This document shows positions 37,184 through 48,094 of a stretch of DNA of 64,000 bases, in pieces. Each line of letters starts with the position of its first letter. Position 1 is the stretch's first letter. A program made the translations under genes and the position numbers. Where the stretch lies: positions 3,067,501 through 3,131,500 of the forward strand of contig NZ_CP014327.1 in assembly GCF_000812665.2 (NCBI RefSeq), written 5' to 3'. This DNA comes from Falsihalocynthiibacter arcticus. GTDB lineage: Bacteria; Pseudomonadota; Alphaproteobacteria; Rhodobacterales; Rhodobacteraceae. The notes beneath the pieces were generated by a model. That model made no database searches. It was not told where the DNA came from and worked only from the letters and a program-made list of their open reading frames with translations.

Positions 37184-39169
37184 ATGATTATTGAACTTGG
37201 CCATGTCGCCCTCATCCTCGCCTTTTTGTTGTCACTTGTCCAAGCGACGGTTCCCCTTGTCGGGGCGCATAAAGGCTGGAGTGGGTGGATGGCCGTGGGG
37301 TCTGCCGCTGCAACGGCCCAGTTTTTGCTGGTTTTCTATGCCTTTCTGGCTTTGACCTACGCATTTGTCACCTCCGATTTTTCGCTGAAACTGGTGATAG
37401 AGAATTCACACACCCTTAAGCCAATGTTGTATAAAGTTGCGGGTGTTTGGGGCAACCATGAAGGCTCCATGTTGCTTTGGGTGCTTATTTTGGCCGGCTT
37501 TGGGGCCTGTGCTGCATGGTTTGGCGACAATTTGCCCGCGACCTTGCGCGCGCGCGTTCTGGCGGTTCAAGGGGCGATTGGCGTGGGGTTCTACGCGTTT
37601 ATCCTCTTTACGTCGAATCCCTTCACGCGAGTTGCCGTGCCGCCCTTTGATGGCGGGGACCTTAATCCACTGCTCCAAGATCCTGGCCTCGCGTTTCACC
37701 CTCCGTTTTTGTATCTCGGATATGTTGGCCTCAGCATGGCGTTTAGTTTTGCCGTTGCTGCGCTCATCGAAGGGCGCGTTGATGCGGCATGGGGCCGGTG
37801 GGTGCGCCCGTGGACTTTGGCGGCGTGGATATTCCTCACAATCGGTATCGCGCTTGGCTCGTGGTGGGCCTATTACGAACTCGGCTGGGGGGGCTATTGG
37901 TTCTGGGATCCTGTTGAAAACGCAAGCTTTATGCCTTGGTTGATTGCGGCGGCCCTACTGCACTCTGCGGTGGTTGTTGAGAAACGCGAAAGCCTCAAGG
38001 CGTGGACAATTTTGCTGGCAATTCTGGCGTTTGGCTTCTCCCTAATCGGTACGTTTATCGTGCGCTCTGGTGTTTTGACGTCAGTGCATGCCTTTGCGAC
38101 CGACCCTGAACGCGGAGTGTTTATCCTTGCATTGCTTGGGTTGTTTATGGGCGGGGCGCTCACGCTGTTTGCTGCGCGCGCCAATGTCCTTTCGAGCAAA
38201 GGCGTTTTTGGCGTCGTGAGCCGCGAAAGCGCCCTTGTTTTTAACAATATCCTATTGGCTGTCGCCAGTTTCGTGGTGTTTGTCGGGACGATTTGGCCGC
38301 TTATTGCAGAGTTGTTCTTTGATCGCAAACTCTCGGTTGGGGCGCCGTTTTTTGACACGGCCTTTACCCCATTTGTTATCGCGATTGCCTTGTTGCTGCC
38401 GATTGGGCCGCTCCTGCCGTGGAAACGTGCGAAGCTGTCCAAATCCTTGCGCCCGTTGCGCGCGGGTTTACTGCTCGCTGTATCCTTGGCGCTTTTGGTT
38501 TGGGCCATTCAATCAGAACGCAGCATTATGGCCCCCATTGGCGTATTTCTTGGGTCGTGGGTCTTGGTTGGTGCAGCAACGGACCTTTGGCAACGTACGG
38601 GAAGCAAACGACAGTCCATTCAAGAGCGCCTTGGGCGCATGCTTCGTCTCCCGCGCGGGGATTGGGGGCGTAGCGTTGCTCACTCGGGGTTTGGCGTTAC
38701 GATTTTGGGGATTTCGATGCTGACGGCATGGGAGCAAGAAGACATCCGCGTCACCCAAGTTGGCGAACCCTTCACCGTGGGCGCCTATGAGATAACCTTG
38801 GCGGATGTCACGCAGGGGCAAGGCCCAAATTATTCCACAATCTTGGCGGAAATGCAGGTAAGCAAGGCAGGGAAGACGGTGGCAGTGTTGTACCCTGAAA
38901 AACGGGTATATCCTGTTCAGGGCATGCCCACGACCGAAGCCGCGATCGACAACGGCTTTTTGCGCGACATTTATGTTGTGATTGGCGATCCGCAAATCGA
39001 TGGTGGCTGGGCGGTTCGCACCTATATTAAACCCTTCGCGAATTGGATTTGGGCGGGGGCGATCATCATGGCGTTTGGCGGTGGATTGAGCCTGTCGGAT
39101 CGACGGTATCGTGTGGGGGCTGTGTCACGGCGCAAGTTGGTTCCTGTCGCACCTCAGGCTGCGGAGTAA
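37184..39169 (+). CDS. ccmF: Heme lyase CcmF
   Basis: A 661-residue polytopic membrane protein that ligates heme from CcmE to apocytochrome c. The heme-handling WWD-type domain is clear as WGGYWFWDPVENASFMPW (about residues 233-250), and histidines typical of the family appear in GVWGNHEGSMLLWVLI (near residue 90) and RSGVLTSVHAFATDPERG. It ends four bases before ccmH, so the two form an operon. About fifteen hydrophobic segments are visible. Location between the lysis cassette and ccmH splits the ccm cluster. Confidence 0.97.
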   Translation: MIIELGHVALILAFLLSLVQATVPLVGAHKGWSGWMAVGSAAATAQFLLVFYAFLALTYAFVTSDFSLKLVIENSHTLKPMLYKVAGVWGNHEGSMLLWVLILAGFGACAAWFGDNLPATLRARVLAVQGAIGVGFYAFILFTSNPFTRVAVPPFDGGDLNPLLQDPGLAFHPPFLYLGYVGLSMAFSFAVAALIEGRVDAAWGRWVRPWTLAAWIFLTIGIALGSWWAYYELGWGGYWFWDPVENASFMPWLIAAALLHSAVVVEKRESLKAWTILLAILAFGFSLIGTFIVRSGVLTSVHAFATDPERGVFILALLGLFMGGALTLFAARANVLSSKGVFGVVSRESALVFNNILLAVASFVVFVGTIWPLIAELFFDRKLSVGAPFFDTAFTPFVIAIALLLPIGPLLPWKRAKLSKSLRPLRAGLLLAVSLALLVWAIQSERSIMAPIGVFLGSWVLVGAATDLWQRTGSKRQSIQERLGRMLRLPRGDWGRSVAHSGFGVTILGISMLTAWEQEDIRVTQVGEPFTVGAYEITLADVTQGQGPNYSTILAEMQVSKAGKTVAVLYPEKRVYPVQGMPTTEAAIDNGFLRDIYVVIGDPQIDGGWAVRTYIKPFANWIWAGAIIMAFGGGLSLSDRRYRVGAVSRRKLVPVAPQAAE

Positions 39170-39172
39170 CCT

Positions 39173-39646
39173 GTGAAAAAAATCATATTGGTCGTCATTC
39201 TTCTTATGATTCCCGTTTTTCAAGCGGGGGCCGTTGAGCCCAACGAGATGCTAAGTGATCCCGTTTTGGAGGCACGTGCGCGGGAAATTTCTAAAGGGCT
39301 GCGCTGCATGCAATGCCAAAACGAGAACATCGACGTAAGCAGCGCCGACATCGCCCGCGATTTGCGCCTCGCGGTGCGGGAACGTTTGGTTGCAGGGGAC
39401 ACTGACGACCAAACCGTAGCCTATATCGTTGATCGTTATGGCGAATTTGCGCTCCTGAGCCCCACAAAAACGGGCATGAACCTGTTTTTGTGGTTTGCCG
39501 GACCGGCGATGTTTTTGCTGGCTTTTGGGGTTGGCGTGACTTTTTTGCGGCGCTCGGCGCGGCGGCAGGAAAACGGATCAAACCCGACTATCGACAACCT
39601 CTCCGAGGAAGAAACAGCCCGTTTGGACGATATTATTAACCGATAA
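39173..39646 (+). CDS. ccmH: Cytochrome c-type biogenesis protein CcmH
   Basis: A 157-residue thiol oxidoreductase that reduces the cysteines of apocytochrome c for heme attachment. A signal peptide (KKIILVVILLMIPVFQAGA) precedes the periplasmic domain, with the active-site LRCMQCQNENI (two cysteines) near residue 45. A C-terminal membrane helix (AGPAMFLLAFGVGVTFL) anchors it. It starts four bases after ccmF. The name CcmL is used for the same short family in Rhodobacter. Confidence 0.95.
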   Translation: MKKIILVVILLMIPVFQAGAVEPNEMLSDPVLEARAREISKGLRCMQCQNENIDVSSADIARDLRLAVRERLVAGDTDDQTVAYIVDRYGEFALLSPTKTGMNLFLWFAGPAMFLLAFGVGVTFLRRSARRQENGSNPTIDNLSEEETARLDDIINR

Positions 39647-39734
39647 CACCATTTTTAAAAGATTTACGCTAGGTTGCCCTTTTTCTGAACCCATTGGTTC
39701 ACTACCTTTAGGGAAATCGGCAAGGGAGCCTGCA

Positions 39735-40511
39735 ATGAACTATCAAATGATCCGAGTGAGCCTGCGGGATGGGCTGGCTGTTATTGCCATGAATCGCCCT
39801 GATGTTATGAATGCGCTCAACCCCCTCATGCGGGCTGAACTGACCCATGCCCTGTTAGACATGGGACGCAATGCGCGGGCTGTGGTTTTGACGGGGCAGG
39901 GGCGCGCCTTTTGCGCGGGGCAGGACCTTGGCGATAAAGTCTCGGCGGCAAATGCGGATTTAGAGCGGACGTTGCGCGACGAATATGAGCCCCTATTGCG
40001 GGCGATTTACGAGTGTCCTGTGCCCACTTTGGCGGCTGTGAATGGTGCGGCGGCAGGCGCAGGTGCGAATATTGCGCTGGCCTGTGACGTGGTGATTGCA
40101 ACGGAAAGTGCTGTGTTTCTGCAAGCTTTTGCGCGCATTGGTCTCATCCCGGACGCAGGGGGCACCTATTGGCTGCCTAAACAAATCGGCATTGCGAAGG
40201 CGATGGGGGCGGCGCTTTTTGCCGAGCCTATCACTGCCGAAGAGGCCAGTGACATGGGGATGATTTTTGAGGCCGTTGCAGATGAAGATTTTGCGGGGCA
40301 CTGGAATGCACGGGCGCAAACCCTAGCCAAGGGTCCGACCCAAGCCTACGCGCACATCAAGGAAGCGCTACGGGCCAGTTTTGACAATACTTTGGACGAG
40401 CAGTTGTCGCTTGAAGCCAAGCTTCAGGGGCGTGCGGGACAAAGCCGAGATTTCAAAGAAGGCGTCGTTGCCTTTCTGGAAAAACGCACAGCGAAATTTG
40501 AGGGCCGGTAA
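39735..40511 (+). CDS. Enoyl-CoA hydratase/isomerase, PaaG-like
   Basis: A 258-residue crotonase-fold protein. The CoA-binding motif FCAGQDLGD and the active-site loop FARIGLIPDAGGTYWLP match the PaaG branch (1,2-epoxyphenylacetyl-CoA isomerase), in which an aspartate replaces one catalytic glutamate. No other phenylacetate gene is present, so another ring- or fatty-acid-linked role is possible. The start follows AAGGGAGCC. A strong terminator shared with gltA ends the transcript. It stands alone between the ccm cluster and gltA. Confidence 0.87.
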   Translation: MNYQMIRVSLRDGLAVIAMNRPDVMNALNPLMRAELTHALLDMGRNARAVVLTGQGRAFCAGQDLGDKVSAANADLERTLRDEYEPLLRAIYECPVPTLAAVNGAAAGAGANIALACDVVIATESAVFLQAFARIGLIPDAGGTYWLPKQIGIAKAMGAALFAEPITAEEASDMGMIFEAVADEDFAGHWNARAQTLAKGPTQAYAHIKEALRASFDNTLDEQLSLEAKLQGRAGQSRDFKEGVVAFLEKRTAKFEGR

Positions 40512-40543
40512 TCCCCACTCAGAAAGCTCCTACTGGTAGAAAC

Positions 40544-40575
40544 AAAAAAAGCGCCCCACTTGGAGGCGCTTTTTT
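40544..40575. terminator. Bidirectional terminator between the PaaG-like gene and gltA
   Basis: AAAAAAGCGCC pairs with GGCGCTTTTTT around an interior CCA/TGG extension. The flanking A and T runs suit both strands. It lies between the convergent stops at 40511 and 40594. Confidence 0.9.
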
Positions 40576-40593
40576 CTTTGTGACTGAACCCGC

Positions 40594-41889
40594 TTAGCGC
40601 GTTTCGACGTCGGTATAGTCCCGCCGTGTTGCACCAGTATAAAGCTGGCGTGGGCGACCGATTTTTAACTGGGAATCGCCGATCATTTCTTTCCACTGCG
40701 AAATCCAACCAACGGTGCGGCTGAGCGCAAAGATCGGTGTGAACATCGACGTTGGGAAACCCATCGCTTCGAGGATGATGCCAGAATAGAAATCCACATT
40801 CGGGAAGAGCTTTTTCTCGGTGAAATACGGGTCGTTCAAAGCTTGGCGTTCGAGTTCTTTGGCGACCTGCAGGGTTGGATTATTTTCAACGCCCAGCAAT
40901 TCAAGAACTTCATCCGCCGATTTCTTCATCACGGTCGCGCGGGGATCGAAGTTTTTGTAAACGCGGTGGCCAAAGCCCATTAGGCGGAACGGATCGTTCT
41001 TGTCTTTGGCGCGCGCGATAAATTCTGGAATGCGATCGACGGTGCCAATTTCTTGTAGCATCTCAAGGCAAGCTTGGTTTGCGCCGCCGTGAGCTGGCCC
41101 CCAAAGACAGGCGATGCCCGCTGCAACACAAGCGAAAGGGTTTGCCCCAGAGGAACCGGCAAGACGCACGGTTGAAGTGGAGGCGTTTTGCTCGTGGTCT
41201 GCGTGGAGCGTGAAAATACGGTCCATTGCGCGAGCCAGAATGGGGTTCACCTCATAGGATTCAGCAGGAACCGCGAAACACATGTGCAAGAAGTTTGACG
41301 CGTAATCCAGATCGTTGCGCGGATAAACGAACGGCTGACCAATGGAATACTTATAGGCCATCGCAGCAATAGTTGGCAGTTTGGCAATCATCCGCACCGA
41401 CGCAATTTCGCGCTGCATCAGGTCGTTGATATCGGTTGAGTCATGATAAAACGCCGACATCGCACCAACAACGCCCACCAAAGTCGCCATTGGGTGCGCG
41501 TCGCGACGGAACCCACGGAAGAAATTGTGCATTTGTTCGTGGACCATCGTGTGATTCGTCACGCGGCTCTCAAAGTCTTCCATTTCGGGGGCCGTTGGCA
41601 ATTCACCATAAAGAAGCAGATAGCACACCTCAAGGTAATGAGATTTTTCGGCAAGCTGGTCAATGGGATAGCCACGGTGCAACAGTTCACCCTTGGCTCC
41701 ATCAATGAAGGTGATGTCTGATTCACAGGAGGCCGTGGACGTGAAGCCAGGGTCAAACGTGAACATGCCAGATTGGGCATATAATTTGCGAATATCGATT
41801 ACGTCCGGCCCTGCGGTGGGGCTGTAAATCGGCAAATCATAGGATTTTCCGTCAATTGTCAGCGTCGCGCTTTTAGTGCTCTCTACCAT
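40594..41889 (-). CDS. gltA: Citrate synthase, hexameric type
   Basis: 431 residues from the ATG giving [20 protein letters not shown] behind GAGGAAC; an upstream in-frame start (41904) is less supported. It condenses acetyl-CoA and oxaloacetate at the TCA cycle entry. Active-site regions are GAAHGGANQ-like [13 protein letters not shown], the second histidine in [15 protein letters not shown], and the aspartate in [18 protein letters not shown]. The N-terminal cysteine-rich loop with [20 protein letters not shown] is the type II (NADH-sensitive) form's. Divergent partner none; gltX is upstream on the same strand. Confidence 0.97.
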   Translation of the reverse strand: MVESTKSATLTIDGKSYDLPIYSPTAGPDVIDIRKLYAQSGMFTFDPGFTSTASCESDITFIDGAKGELLHRGYPIDQLAEKSHYLEVCYLLLYGELPTAPEMEDFESRVTNHTMVHEQMHNFFRGFRRDAHPMATLVGVVGAMSAFYHDSTDINDLMQREIASVRMIAKLPTIAAMAYKYSIGQPFVYPRNDLDYASNFLHMCFAVPAESYEVNPILARAMDRIFTLHADHEQNASTSTVRLAGSSGANPFACVAAGIACLWGPAHGGANQACLEMLQEIGTVDRIPEFIARAKDKNDPFRLMGFGHRVYKNFDPRATVMKKSADEVLELLGVENNPTLQVAKELERQALNDPYFTEKKLFPNVDFYSGIILEAMGFPTSMFTPIFALSRTVGWISQWKEMIGDSQLKIGRPRQLYTGATRRDYTDVETR

Positions 41890-41967
41890 TTTAGTTCCTC
41901 TCAAATCGGTCCCATGCGGATCATGCGGACCAAATGTTAACGTTCCAAAAGAGGGAGAAACCCACTC

Positions 41968-43365
41968 TTAGTTGGATGCTTGTGTGAGTCTAGCGATGGT
42001 TTCATCGCGGCCCAACACGAGCATCATGTCAAATACACTGGGGGTTGCCGTCCGTCCCGCCAGAGCGGCGCGAAGGGGCGCTGCTATTTTACCTAGGCCA
42101 ATTTCATAAGCCTCAGCGACCCCGGCCACGATGGCCTCTAGAGTCTCTCGGTCCCAAGTAGCATTTTGCAACTGCGGCGTCAATTCCATCAGTATACCAC
42201 GGGATACAGCATCAAGGTTTTTTGCCGATTTTCCATCGGGGATTATTGGTGTGTTCACGGTAATAAATTGTGCTTTATCAAGTAGATCGCCGAACTTCTT
42301 CGCGCGATCCTTTAGGCAATACATCGCCGTCAAAAACATCGCGTTTGTTGTCTCATCAAAGGGAATTTCGCCCTGTACCGCGCGATATTCTGACATTTCT
42401 TGCAGCAGTGCAGCATCGTCCGCGACGGCAAAATGCTGGCCACTAATATTGTCGAGTTTTTTGAAATCCAAACGGGACGGTGATTTGCCAATCCCATTGG
42501 TGTCAAACCACTCCAAAGCTTGGGCATCGGTGAAAAACTCGTCGTTGCCGTGGCTCCAGCCAAGTCGTGCGAGATAGTTGCGCATGCCGGCCGCGAGGTA
42601 GCCCATTTCTTGGTATTCTTCGACGCCTGTCGCCCCGTGGCGTTTCGATAATTTCTTGCCATCAGGGCCGTGAATAAGGGGAATATGCGCGTAAACGGGC
42701 AGGGACCATCCCATCGCGTGATAGATATGCGACTGACGTGCGGCATTGGCGAGGTGGTCGTCCCCCCGAATTACATGGGTCACGCCCATATCATAATCAT
42801 CTACAACCACAGCCAGCATATAGGTCGGTGTACCGTCGGAACGTAAACAAATCATGTCGTCGAGGTCGGCGTTTTTAAAGGTCACGTCGCCTTGAACTTC
42901 GTCGTGAATGACCGTCTGGCCATCACGCGGCGCCTTGAGGCGGATAACAAAGGGCAAATCGGGATGTTCGGAGGCGGGGATGTCGCGCCAAGGGCTGTGA
43001 AAAAGGGTCGAGCGTTTTTCCGCCTGCGCTTCGGCGCGGAAAGCGGATATCTCGTCCTGAGTCGCAAAACACTTATAAGCGGCACCTTTTGAGAGCATTT
43101 CAAGAGCAACTTCGCGGTGACGCGCGGCCTGCTCAAACTGGCTAACGGCCTCTCCATCAAAATCCAACCCAAGCCACGCCATGCCGCGCAGAATGGCCTC
43201 AGACGCCTCAGGGGTAGAGCGCGCGCGGTCCGTATCCTCGATCCTCAGCAGGAATTTTCCACCCCGTCCCCGCGCATAAAGCCAGTTAAACAACGCCGTG
43301 CGCGCCGTCCCGATATGCATATAGCCAGTGGGGGAAGGAGCGATGCGGGTGACGACGTGAGACAT
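41968..43365 (-). CDS. gltX: Glutamate-tRNA ligase
   Basis: A 465-residue class I synthetase charging tRNA with glutamate. The HIGH-equivalent is in [20 protein letters not shown] (N-terminus), and the KMSKS-equivalent is [10 protein letters not shown] (about residue 240). The anticodon-binding region is helical. Alphaproteobacteria often carry two GltX paralogs, one serving tRNA-Gln mischarging; which one this is cannot be told here. The gene is separated from gltA by 78 bases and is divergent from comEC with 60 bases between starts. Confidence 0.96.
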   Translation of the reverse strand: MSHVVTRIAPSPTGYMHIGTARTALFNWLYARGRGGKFLLRIEDTDRARSTPEASEAILRGMAWLGLDFDGEAVSQFEQAARHREVALEMLSKGAAYKCFATQDEISAFRAEAQAEKRSTLFHSPWRDIPASEHPDLPFVIRLKAPRDGQTVIHDEVQGDVTFKNADLDDMICLRSDGTPTYMLAVVVDDYDMGVTHVIRGDDHLANAARQSHIYHAMGWSLPVYAHIPLIHGPDGKKLSKRHGATGVEEYQEMGYLAAGMRNYLARLGWSHGNDEFFTDAQALEWFDTNGIGKSPSRLDFKKLDNISGQHFAVADDAALLQEMSEYRAVQGEIPFDETTNAMFLTAMYCLKDRAKKFGDLLDKAQFITVNTPIIPDGKSAKNLDAVSRGILMELTPQLQNATWDRETLEAIVAGVAEAYEIGLGKIAAPLRAALAGRTATPSVFDMMLVLGRDETIARLTQASN

Positions 43366-43425
43366 GGGGCATTAACTTTCTAGAAACCAAGATGTGGAAA
43401 GACTTAAGGCAGGTTTTAGGCCGCC

Positions 43426-45582
43426 ATGGCCCGAAGGACAAGAAGGCAGAATCGTAACGTGCAGATTAACCTGCAGAGTTGGAAAACACAGCCTCTAATT
43501 GCGGGGCAGAGGGGGCACTTGTTCCCTTGGGTGCCTGTATTTTTAAGTATGGGGATCGGGCTATATTTTGCCCTAAGGTTTGAGCCCAATATCGCACATT
43601 ATGGTTTGCTTGTCCTTGTGACTGTTGGATTATTTCTCACGGCTTCCACCATCCGCGAGAACTTTGCACCGTTTCTGTTGGCCTTCGCGCTGGTATTCTC
43701 TGGCGTTTTACTTGCCGGTGCGCGCAGCCATGCCGTTTCAGAACCGGTACTTACGTTTCGTTATTACGGTCCCATTCAAGGGCGGGTCATCAAGATTGAT
43801 CGCTCCGCCTCAGAAGCAACCCGCCTGACGCTCGATCGCGTCATCCTCGACAATTTATCGCCTGAACGCACGCCAAGCAAGGTGCGCGTTAGCTTGCACG
43901 GCGATCAGGGGTTCATTGCTCTGGATCTTGGCTTGACTGTCATCCTCTCGGGCCATCTTTCGCCGCCATCGGGTGCGGTGGAACCGGGTGGGTTCAACTT
44001 TCGCAAAATGGCATGGTTTCAAGGGCTTGGTGCGGTTGGCTATACTCGCAGCCCCGTTCTCGCCCTGACTGCTGCACATCACGGGAAAGCGGGCCTCTTG
44101 ATAAACCGTTTTCGGCGCAAAATCTCGACCGCCGTTCAAGCGGCCATCCCCGGCGAGGAAGGGACATTTGCCGCTGCGATTTTAACAGGGGATCGCTCCG
44201 ATATGTCGCGCGCCACCCTCCAAAATCTGCGCAACAGTAACCTCGCACATCTGCTTGCCATTTCAGGCCTCCATATGGGGATGTTGACGGGGTTTGTTTT
44301 CGCGGCCGTGCGGATCATTTTCGCGTTTTTCCCAAGCGTTTCCATGCGGGTTCCAGTTAAAAAAGTTGCGGCGCTCGTCGCTCTGACCTTTGGGGCGGGT
44401 TATTTGGCGATGTCGGGCGGTAATGTGGCCACCATTCGCGCCTTCATTATGGTCTCGGTGATGCTGTCCGCGATCCTGCTCAATCGGCGGGCGCTGACGT
44501 TGCGTGCCGTCGCCATTGCTGCGATTATTATCCTTGTCCTTCAGCCTGAGAGCCTCACGGGACCCGGATTTCAGATGAGTTTTGCGGCGACGGCAGCCTT
44601 AGTGGCCGTTTTTGGCGCGTTGCGGGATTTACCTTCCCTCCCGATTCCCAAATTTCTGCGTGGCGCGCTCGCCGTTGTGCTTTCATCCTTCATCGCGGGC
44701 CTTGCAACGGCCCCGATTGCGGCCGTGCATTTCAACCAAATCGCGCAATACGGGCTGATCGCCAATGTCATTACCGTTCCCCTTATGGGGGTTTTGGTGA
44801 TGCCTGCCGCGGTGGTGGCGGTGTTACTCGTGCCCTTTGGTTTGCAGGGCGTGGCGCTGGAGGTCATGCGCTGGGGTATTTGGTGGATTCTTGAAGTCGC
44901 CGAGCGCGTATCGCATCTCGAAGGGGCCTTGCGGTTGGTGGTGACGCCCGATCCCATCGTCCTGCCCTTGCTCGCTTTGGGCGGTGTCATTTTGATCATT
45001 TGGCGGGGATATGGGCGTTTGTTGGGCGTGCCACTTCTTATTGGCGGATTTGCCATATGGAGCCAAACAACCCGCCCAGACATCCTGATTTCTGACACCG
45101 GCACGCTTGTGGGTGTGATGACACCACAGGGGCGCGCGTTAAGTAAAGCCAAAGGGGCGGGTTTTGTCGCCGACAGTTGGCTTGAAAACGACGGAGACGG
45201 GAGCGCGCAGTTGGTCGCGTCCGAGCGCGGAAAATTTGAGCGGGGGAAAGGTACGGTTTCAACCCAATTTGATGGCTATAGCATCCTACAACTTTCGGGG
45301 AAAAAGGCGAATGAACTGCTTGAGGCGGCGTGTCAAACCCATGATTTGGTTGTCACCAACGTCAAAAGCGAGCCGCTGGAGGGGTGTATGCTTATTGATC
45401 CCATAACGTTGCGCAAAACAGGGAGCATTGCTGTGTATCAAACCCCGTCGGGTCTTAAAATGATCACCGCACATCAACTCGAAGGGCAGCGCCTATGGTC
45501 GCCCGTTGAAAAGAAAAAGCGCCGCTCATTTAGGAAGAGCGACGCCAATAATTCCTCAAAAATAACGCAGAAAACTCAATAG
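43426..45582 (+). CDS. comEC: ComEC/Rec2 family DNA-uptake channel protein
   Basis: A 718-residue polytopic membrane protein. After a soluble N-terminus and two or three helices comes the DUF4131 region, then the competence domain with [20 protein letters not shown] (about residue 273) and [18 protein letters not shown]. In other bacteria ComEC forms the inner-membrane channel for single-stranded DNA during transformation. The C-terminal part lacks the HxHxDH metal motif of nuclease-type ComEC proteins, as is usual in alphaproteobacteria. Its 3' end overlaps the convergent lexA stop by seven bases. Confidence 0.93.
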   Translation: MARRTRRQNRNVQINLQSWKTQPLIAGQRGHLFPWVPVFLSMGIGLYFALRFEPNIAHYGLLVLVTVGLFLTASTIRENFAPFLLAFALVFSGVLLAGARSHAVSEPVLTFRYYGPIQGRVIKIDRSASEATRLTLDRVILDNLSPERTPSKVRVSLHGDQGFIALDLGLTVILSGHLSPPSGAVEPGGFNFRKMAWFQGLGAVGYTRSPVLALTAAHHGKAGLLINRFRRKISTAVQAAIPGEEGTFAAAILTGDRSDMSRATLQNLRNSNLAHLLAISGLHMGMLTGFVFAAVRIIFAFFPSVSMRVPVKKVAALVALTFGAGYLAMSGGNVATIRAFIMVSVMLSAILLNRRALTLRAVAIAAIIILVLQPESLTGPGFQMSFAATAALVAVFGALRDLPSLPIPKFLRGALAVVLSSFIAGLATAPIAAVHFNQIAQYGLIANVITVPLMGVLVMPAAVVAVLLVPFGLQGVALEVMRWGIWWILEVAERVSHLEGALRLVVTPDPIVLPLLALGGVILIIWRGYGRLLGVPLLIGGFAIWSQTTRPDILISDTGTLVGVMTPQGRALSKAKGAGFVADSWLENDGDGSAQLVASERGKFERGKGTVSTQFDGYSILQLSGKKANELLEAACQTHDLVVTNVKSEPLEGCMLIDPITLRKTGSIAVYQTPSGLKMITAHQLEGQRLWSPVEKKKRRSFRKSDANNSSKITQKTQ

Positions 45583-46270
45583 GTTCTAATCAGCCCGACG
45601 AGCTTCCCTTGAACTTTTACGTGGCCCGCGGGCAAAACACGGGTCTCATAAGCGGGGTTCGCGGCCTCAAGGGCGATCATATCCCCTTTGCGGCGGAACC
45701 GTTTCAGAGTCGCCTCATAGCCTTCGACATGGGCCACAACGATATCGCCGTTTTCAGCGTCGCTGGTTTCGCGAATGACCACCACGTCGCCATTGTTGAT
45801 CCCTGCGTCGATCATGGAATCCCCTTTGACTTCAAGGGCGTAGTGATGCCCGGCGCTGGAGATCATCTGGCCGGGAACGGCCACGCTGTGCGATTGTTCC
45901 GAAATGGCCTCAATGGGTGTCCCTGCTGCGATGCGTCCCATAACGGGCAATTCAATCGCATAGGATTGTTTGATGTCAATCGCCGCTGCGGGCGTCTCGG
46001 GGCGGTCGCCCTCGATAACACGCGGTGAAAAACTGCTCTGGCGCTGATTTTCAAGGATATTCGGACGTTTCACAATTTCGATGGCGCGGGCACGGTGGGC
46101 AAGCCGACGAATAAATCCACGCTGCTCAAGCGCCGTAATCAAGCGGTGAATGCCGGATTTGGAGCGAAGATTAAGGGCATCTTTCATTTCATCAAACGAG
46201 GGGGAACGCCATCGCGCTCAACCCGTTTGTCGATGAAAGCCAATAATTCCAATTGTTTTTTCGTCAGCAT
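45576..46270 (-). pseudogene. lexA: SOS repressor LexA, apparent single-base frameshift
   Basis: Most of the gene is intact: the self-cleavage site [13 protein letters not shown] (Ala-Gly), the catalytic Ser in [15 protein letters not shown] and the Lys in EATLKRF. The N-terminal codons, from the ATG at 46270 ([20 protein letters not shown]), lie in a different frame. One C missing from the run of five (plus-strand G5 at 46200-46204) explains it; restoring it gives [16 protein letters not shown] and about 231 residues, normal LexA. Read literally, the helix-turn-helix repressor is truncated, which would derepress the SOS regulon; a sequencing error is likelier. Confidence 0.93.
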
Positions 46271-46395
46271 CTGTCTCATCCTCTTGCCGTGGCCAACATT
46301 CAAAGGCCAATGTTACGAGCTTTGGGTGTGCGGGCGGCACAGCACGATGGGCATTCAATTGTTAACACACGCGAATTTCGCCTGTGTTCTCCAAT

Positions 46396-46410
46396 GTTCT
46401 ACCCATGTTC
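46396..46410. promoter_or_regulatory. LexA (SOS) box upstream of lexA
   Basis: GTTC-TACCCAT-GTTC is a perfect alphaproteobacterial LexA box in the 171-base gap between lexA and moeA, 126 bases before the lexA ATG. A further GTTC ten bases to the left (46386, spacing six) may form a second half-site. It implies lexA autoregulation. Confidence 0.82.
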
Positions 46411-46441
46411 TTGTTTTGTGTCAACCGTGTGGTGCGCGTAT

Positions 46442-47614
46442 TTAGATTGGCAAGTAAGAGACAATCGCGCCGGCGTCGATTTTTCCCGCATGAGGGGCGC
46501 GGATTAGGAGGGCGTTTGCTGCCGATAAAACGGTCAGCAGGCCGCTGTCTTGGCGCAAAAGCGGGGTGATGCCGTCTTCCGAAATAATTGCGCGCATATA
46601 ATGGGCGCGAGGTCCGTTTGCGGGCATGTCTTGGGTTGATTTGGCCGTCAACTCACGCGGCAGCACATCCGGATGGCCCATCATTTTGCGGATCATTGGC
46701 ACGAGGAAGATCTGTCCACAGACCATCGAGGATACCGGATTTCCGGGAAGGCCAACCATAGGCACGTCCAAAACGCGCCCCGCCATCAAGGGTTTTCCGG
46801 GCCGCATGGCGATTTTGTAAAACGCGCGTTCCATGCCCAATTCCGCCGCGACATCTGCGACCAAATCATGGTCGCCCACCGACGCGCCGCCAATGGTGAC
46901 GACCAAATCGGCGGATTTTGCCAAGGTGAAGGCTTGGGTCAGGCTGGGTTTTGTATCGCGCGCGATGGGAAGCAGGCGAACCTGTGCGCCGGCTTCCTCC
47001 AACATCGCTTTGAGGCCAAAACTGTTGCTCGCGATGATTTGGTCCGGTCCCGGGACTTCGCCAGGAATAACCAACTCGTCGCCCGTGGCGATAAGGGCCA
47101 CGATCGGGCGGCGGTAAACTTGGAGTGTGGGGGCGTTCATCGAGGCGGCGAGGGCGATATCGCCTGCGCGTAAAACGCGCGGCGCTTGAATGCGGTCGCC
47201 AGCGGCGAAATCATCGCCAAGAGGACGAACGTAATCGTGATTTTCGATCTCGCTATCGAGGGTGATCAACTTGCCACGCACGGCGACATCTTCTTGGATG
47301 ATAACGTAATCTGCGCCTTTGGGGATCGGCGCGCCGGTAAAAATGCGGACCGCTTCGCCCGCGCCGACGGTGCCTGAAAATCCGTGCCCCGCTGCGGCCT
47401 CGCCGATGACGGAAAACATCGCATATGGCTCGACTTCGACACCCTTGACCGCATAGCCGTCCATGGCGCTGCTGGCGAAAGGGGGCTGGCTGCGGGTCGC
47501 GACAATATCGCAGGCCAAAACACGTCCTGCGGCCTCCTGAAGCGGGACGGATTCCACCTCAAGCTCGCTAACCAAATTCAATGTCTTTGCGAGCGCCTCT
47601 TCAACTGAAATCAT
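46442..47614 (-). CDS. moeA: Molybdopterin molybdenumtransferase MoeA
   Basis: A 390-residue enzyme that inserts molybdenum into adenylylated molybdopterin. It has the family's SAMDGYAV in FASSAMDGYAVKG (about residues 46-58), the gephyrin-type IATGDELVIPGE, ASNSFGLKAMLEEAGA, and VTIGGASVGDHDLV, with the C-terminal VGLPGNPVSSMV. It lies three bases after moaC and 171 before lexA, forming a trpD-trpC-moaC-moeA run. Role: final step of the molybdenum cofactor pathway. Confidence 0.95.
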   Translation of the reverse strand: MISVEEALAKTLNLVSELEVESVPLQEAAGRVLACDIVATRSQPPFASSAMDGYAVKGVEVEPYAMFSVIGEAAAGHGFSGTVGAGEAVRIFTGAPIPKGADYVIIQEDVAVRGKLITLDSEIENHDYVRPLGDDFAAGDRIQAPRVLRAGDIALAASMNAPTLQVYRRPIVALIATGDELVIPGEVPGPDQIIASNSFGLKAMLEEAGAQVRLLPIARDTKPSLTQAFTLAKSADLVVTIGGASVGDHDLVADVAAELGMERAFYKIAMRPGKPLMAGRVLDVPMVGLPGNPVSSMVCGQIFLVPMIRKMMGHPDVLPRELTAKSTQDMPANGPRAHYMRAIISEDGITPLLRQDSGLLTVLSAANALLIRAPHAGKIDAGAIVSYLPI

Positions 47615-47617
47615 GGG

Positions 47618-48094
47618 TTATTCCGCTTCAAAAAGGCCGGATTTACCACCGGATTTCATCACCAGACGAATGTCGCCGATGACCATGGTTTTTTCAACCG
47701 CTTTGACCATGTCGTAGAGGGTGAGCGCGGTCACCGAGACCGCCGTGAGGGCTTCCATTTCGATGCCCGTTTGCCCCGTGGTTTTCACTGTCGCCGAGAT
47801 TTGTACTCCTGGCAAAGCGGGGTCGGGCGTCAGTTCCACCGACACTTTGGTGATTGGAAGTGGATGGCATAGCGGGATCAAATCGGAGGTGCGTTTGGCC
47901 CCCATAATCCCCGCCAGCCGTGCAACCCCAAGGACATCGCCCTTTTTCGCGCGGCCCTCTGTGATTATGGCGAGGGTTTCAGGCAGCATTTTGACATGAC
48001 CCAGCGCCGTGGCGACGCGGCTAGTGACAGCCTTGTCGGAGACATCCACCATATGCGCATGTCCGTCCCCATCAAAATGCGTCAGACCCGCCAT
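47618..48094 (-). CDS. moaC: Cyclic pyranopterin monophosphate synthase MoaC
   Basis: A 158-residue enzyme that with MoaA makes cyclic pyranopterin from GTP. It shows [30 protein letters not shown] (active-site cysteine and histidine) and [18 protein letters not shown]. Its start overlaps the trpC stop by one base (TAATG), so translation is probably coupled across the trp and molybdenum-cofactor genes. Confidence 0.96.
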   Translation of the reverse strand: MAGLTHFDGDGHAHMVDVSDKAVTSRVATALGHVKMLPETLAIITEGRAKKGDVLGVARLAGIMGAKRTSDLIPLCHPLPITKVSVELTPDPALPGVQISATVKTTGQTGIEMEALTAVSVTALTLYDMVKAVEKTMVIGDIRLVMKSGGKSGLFEAE

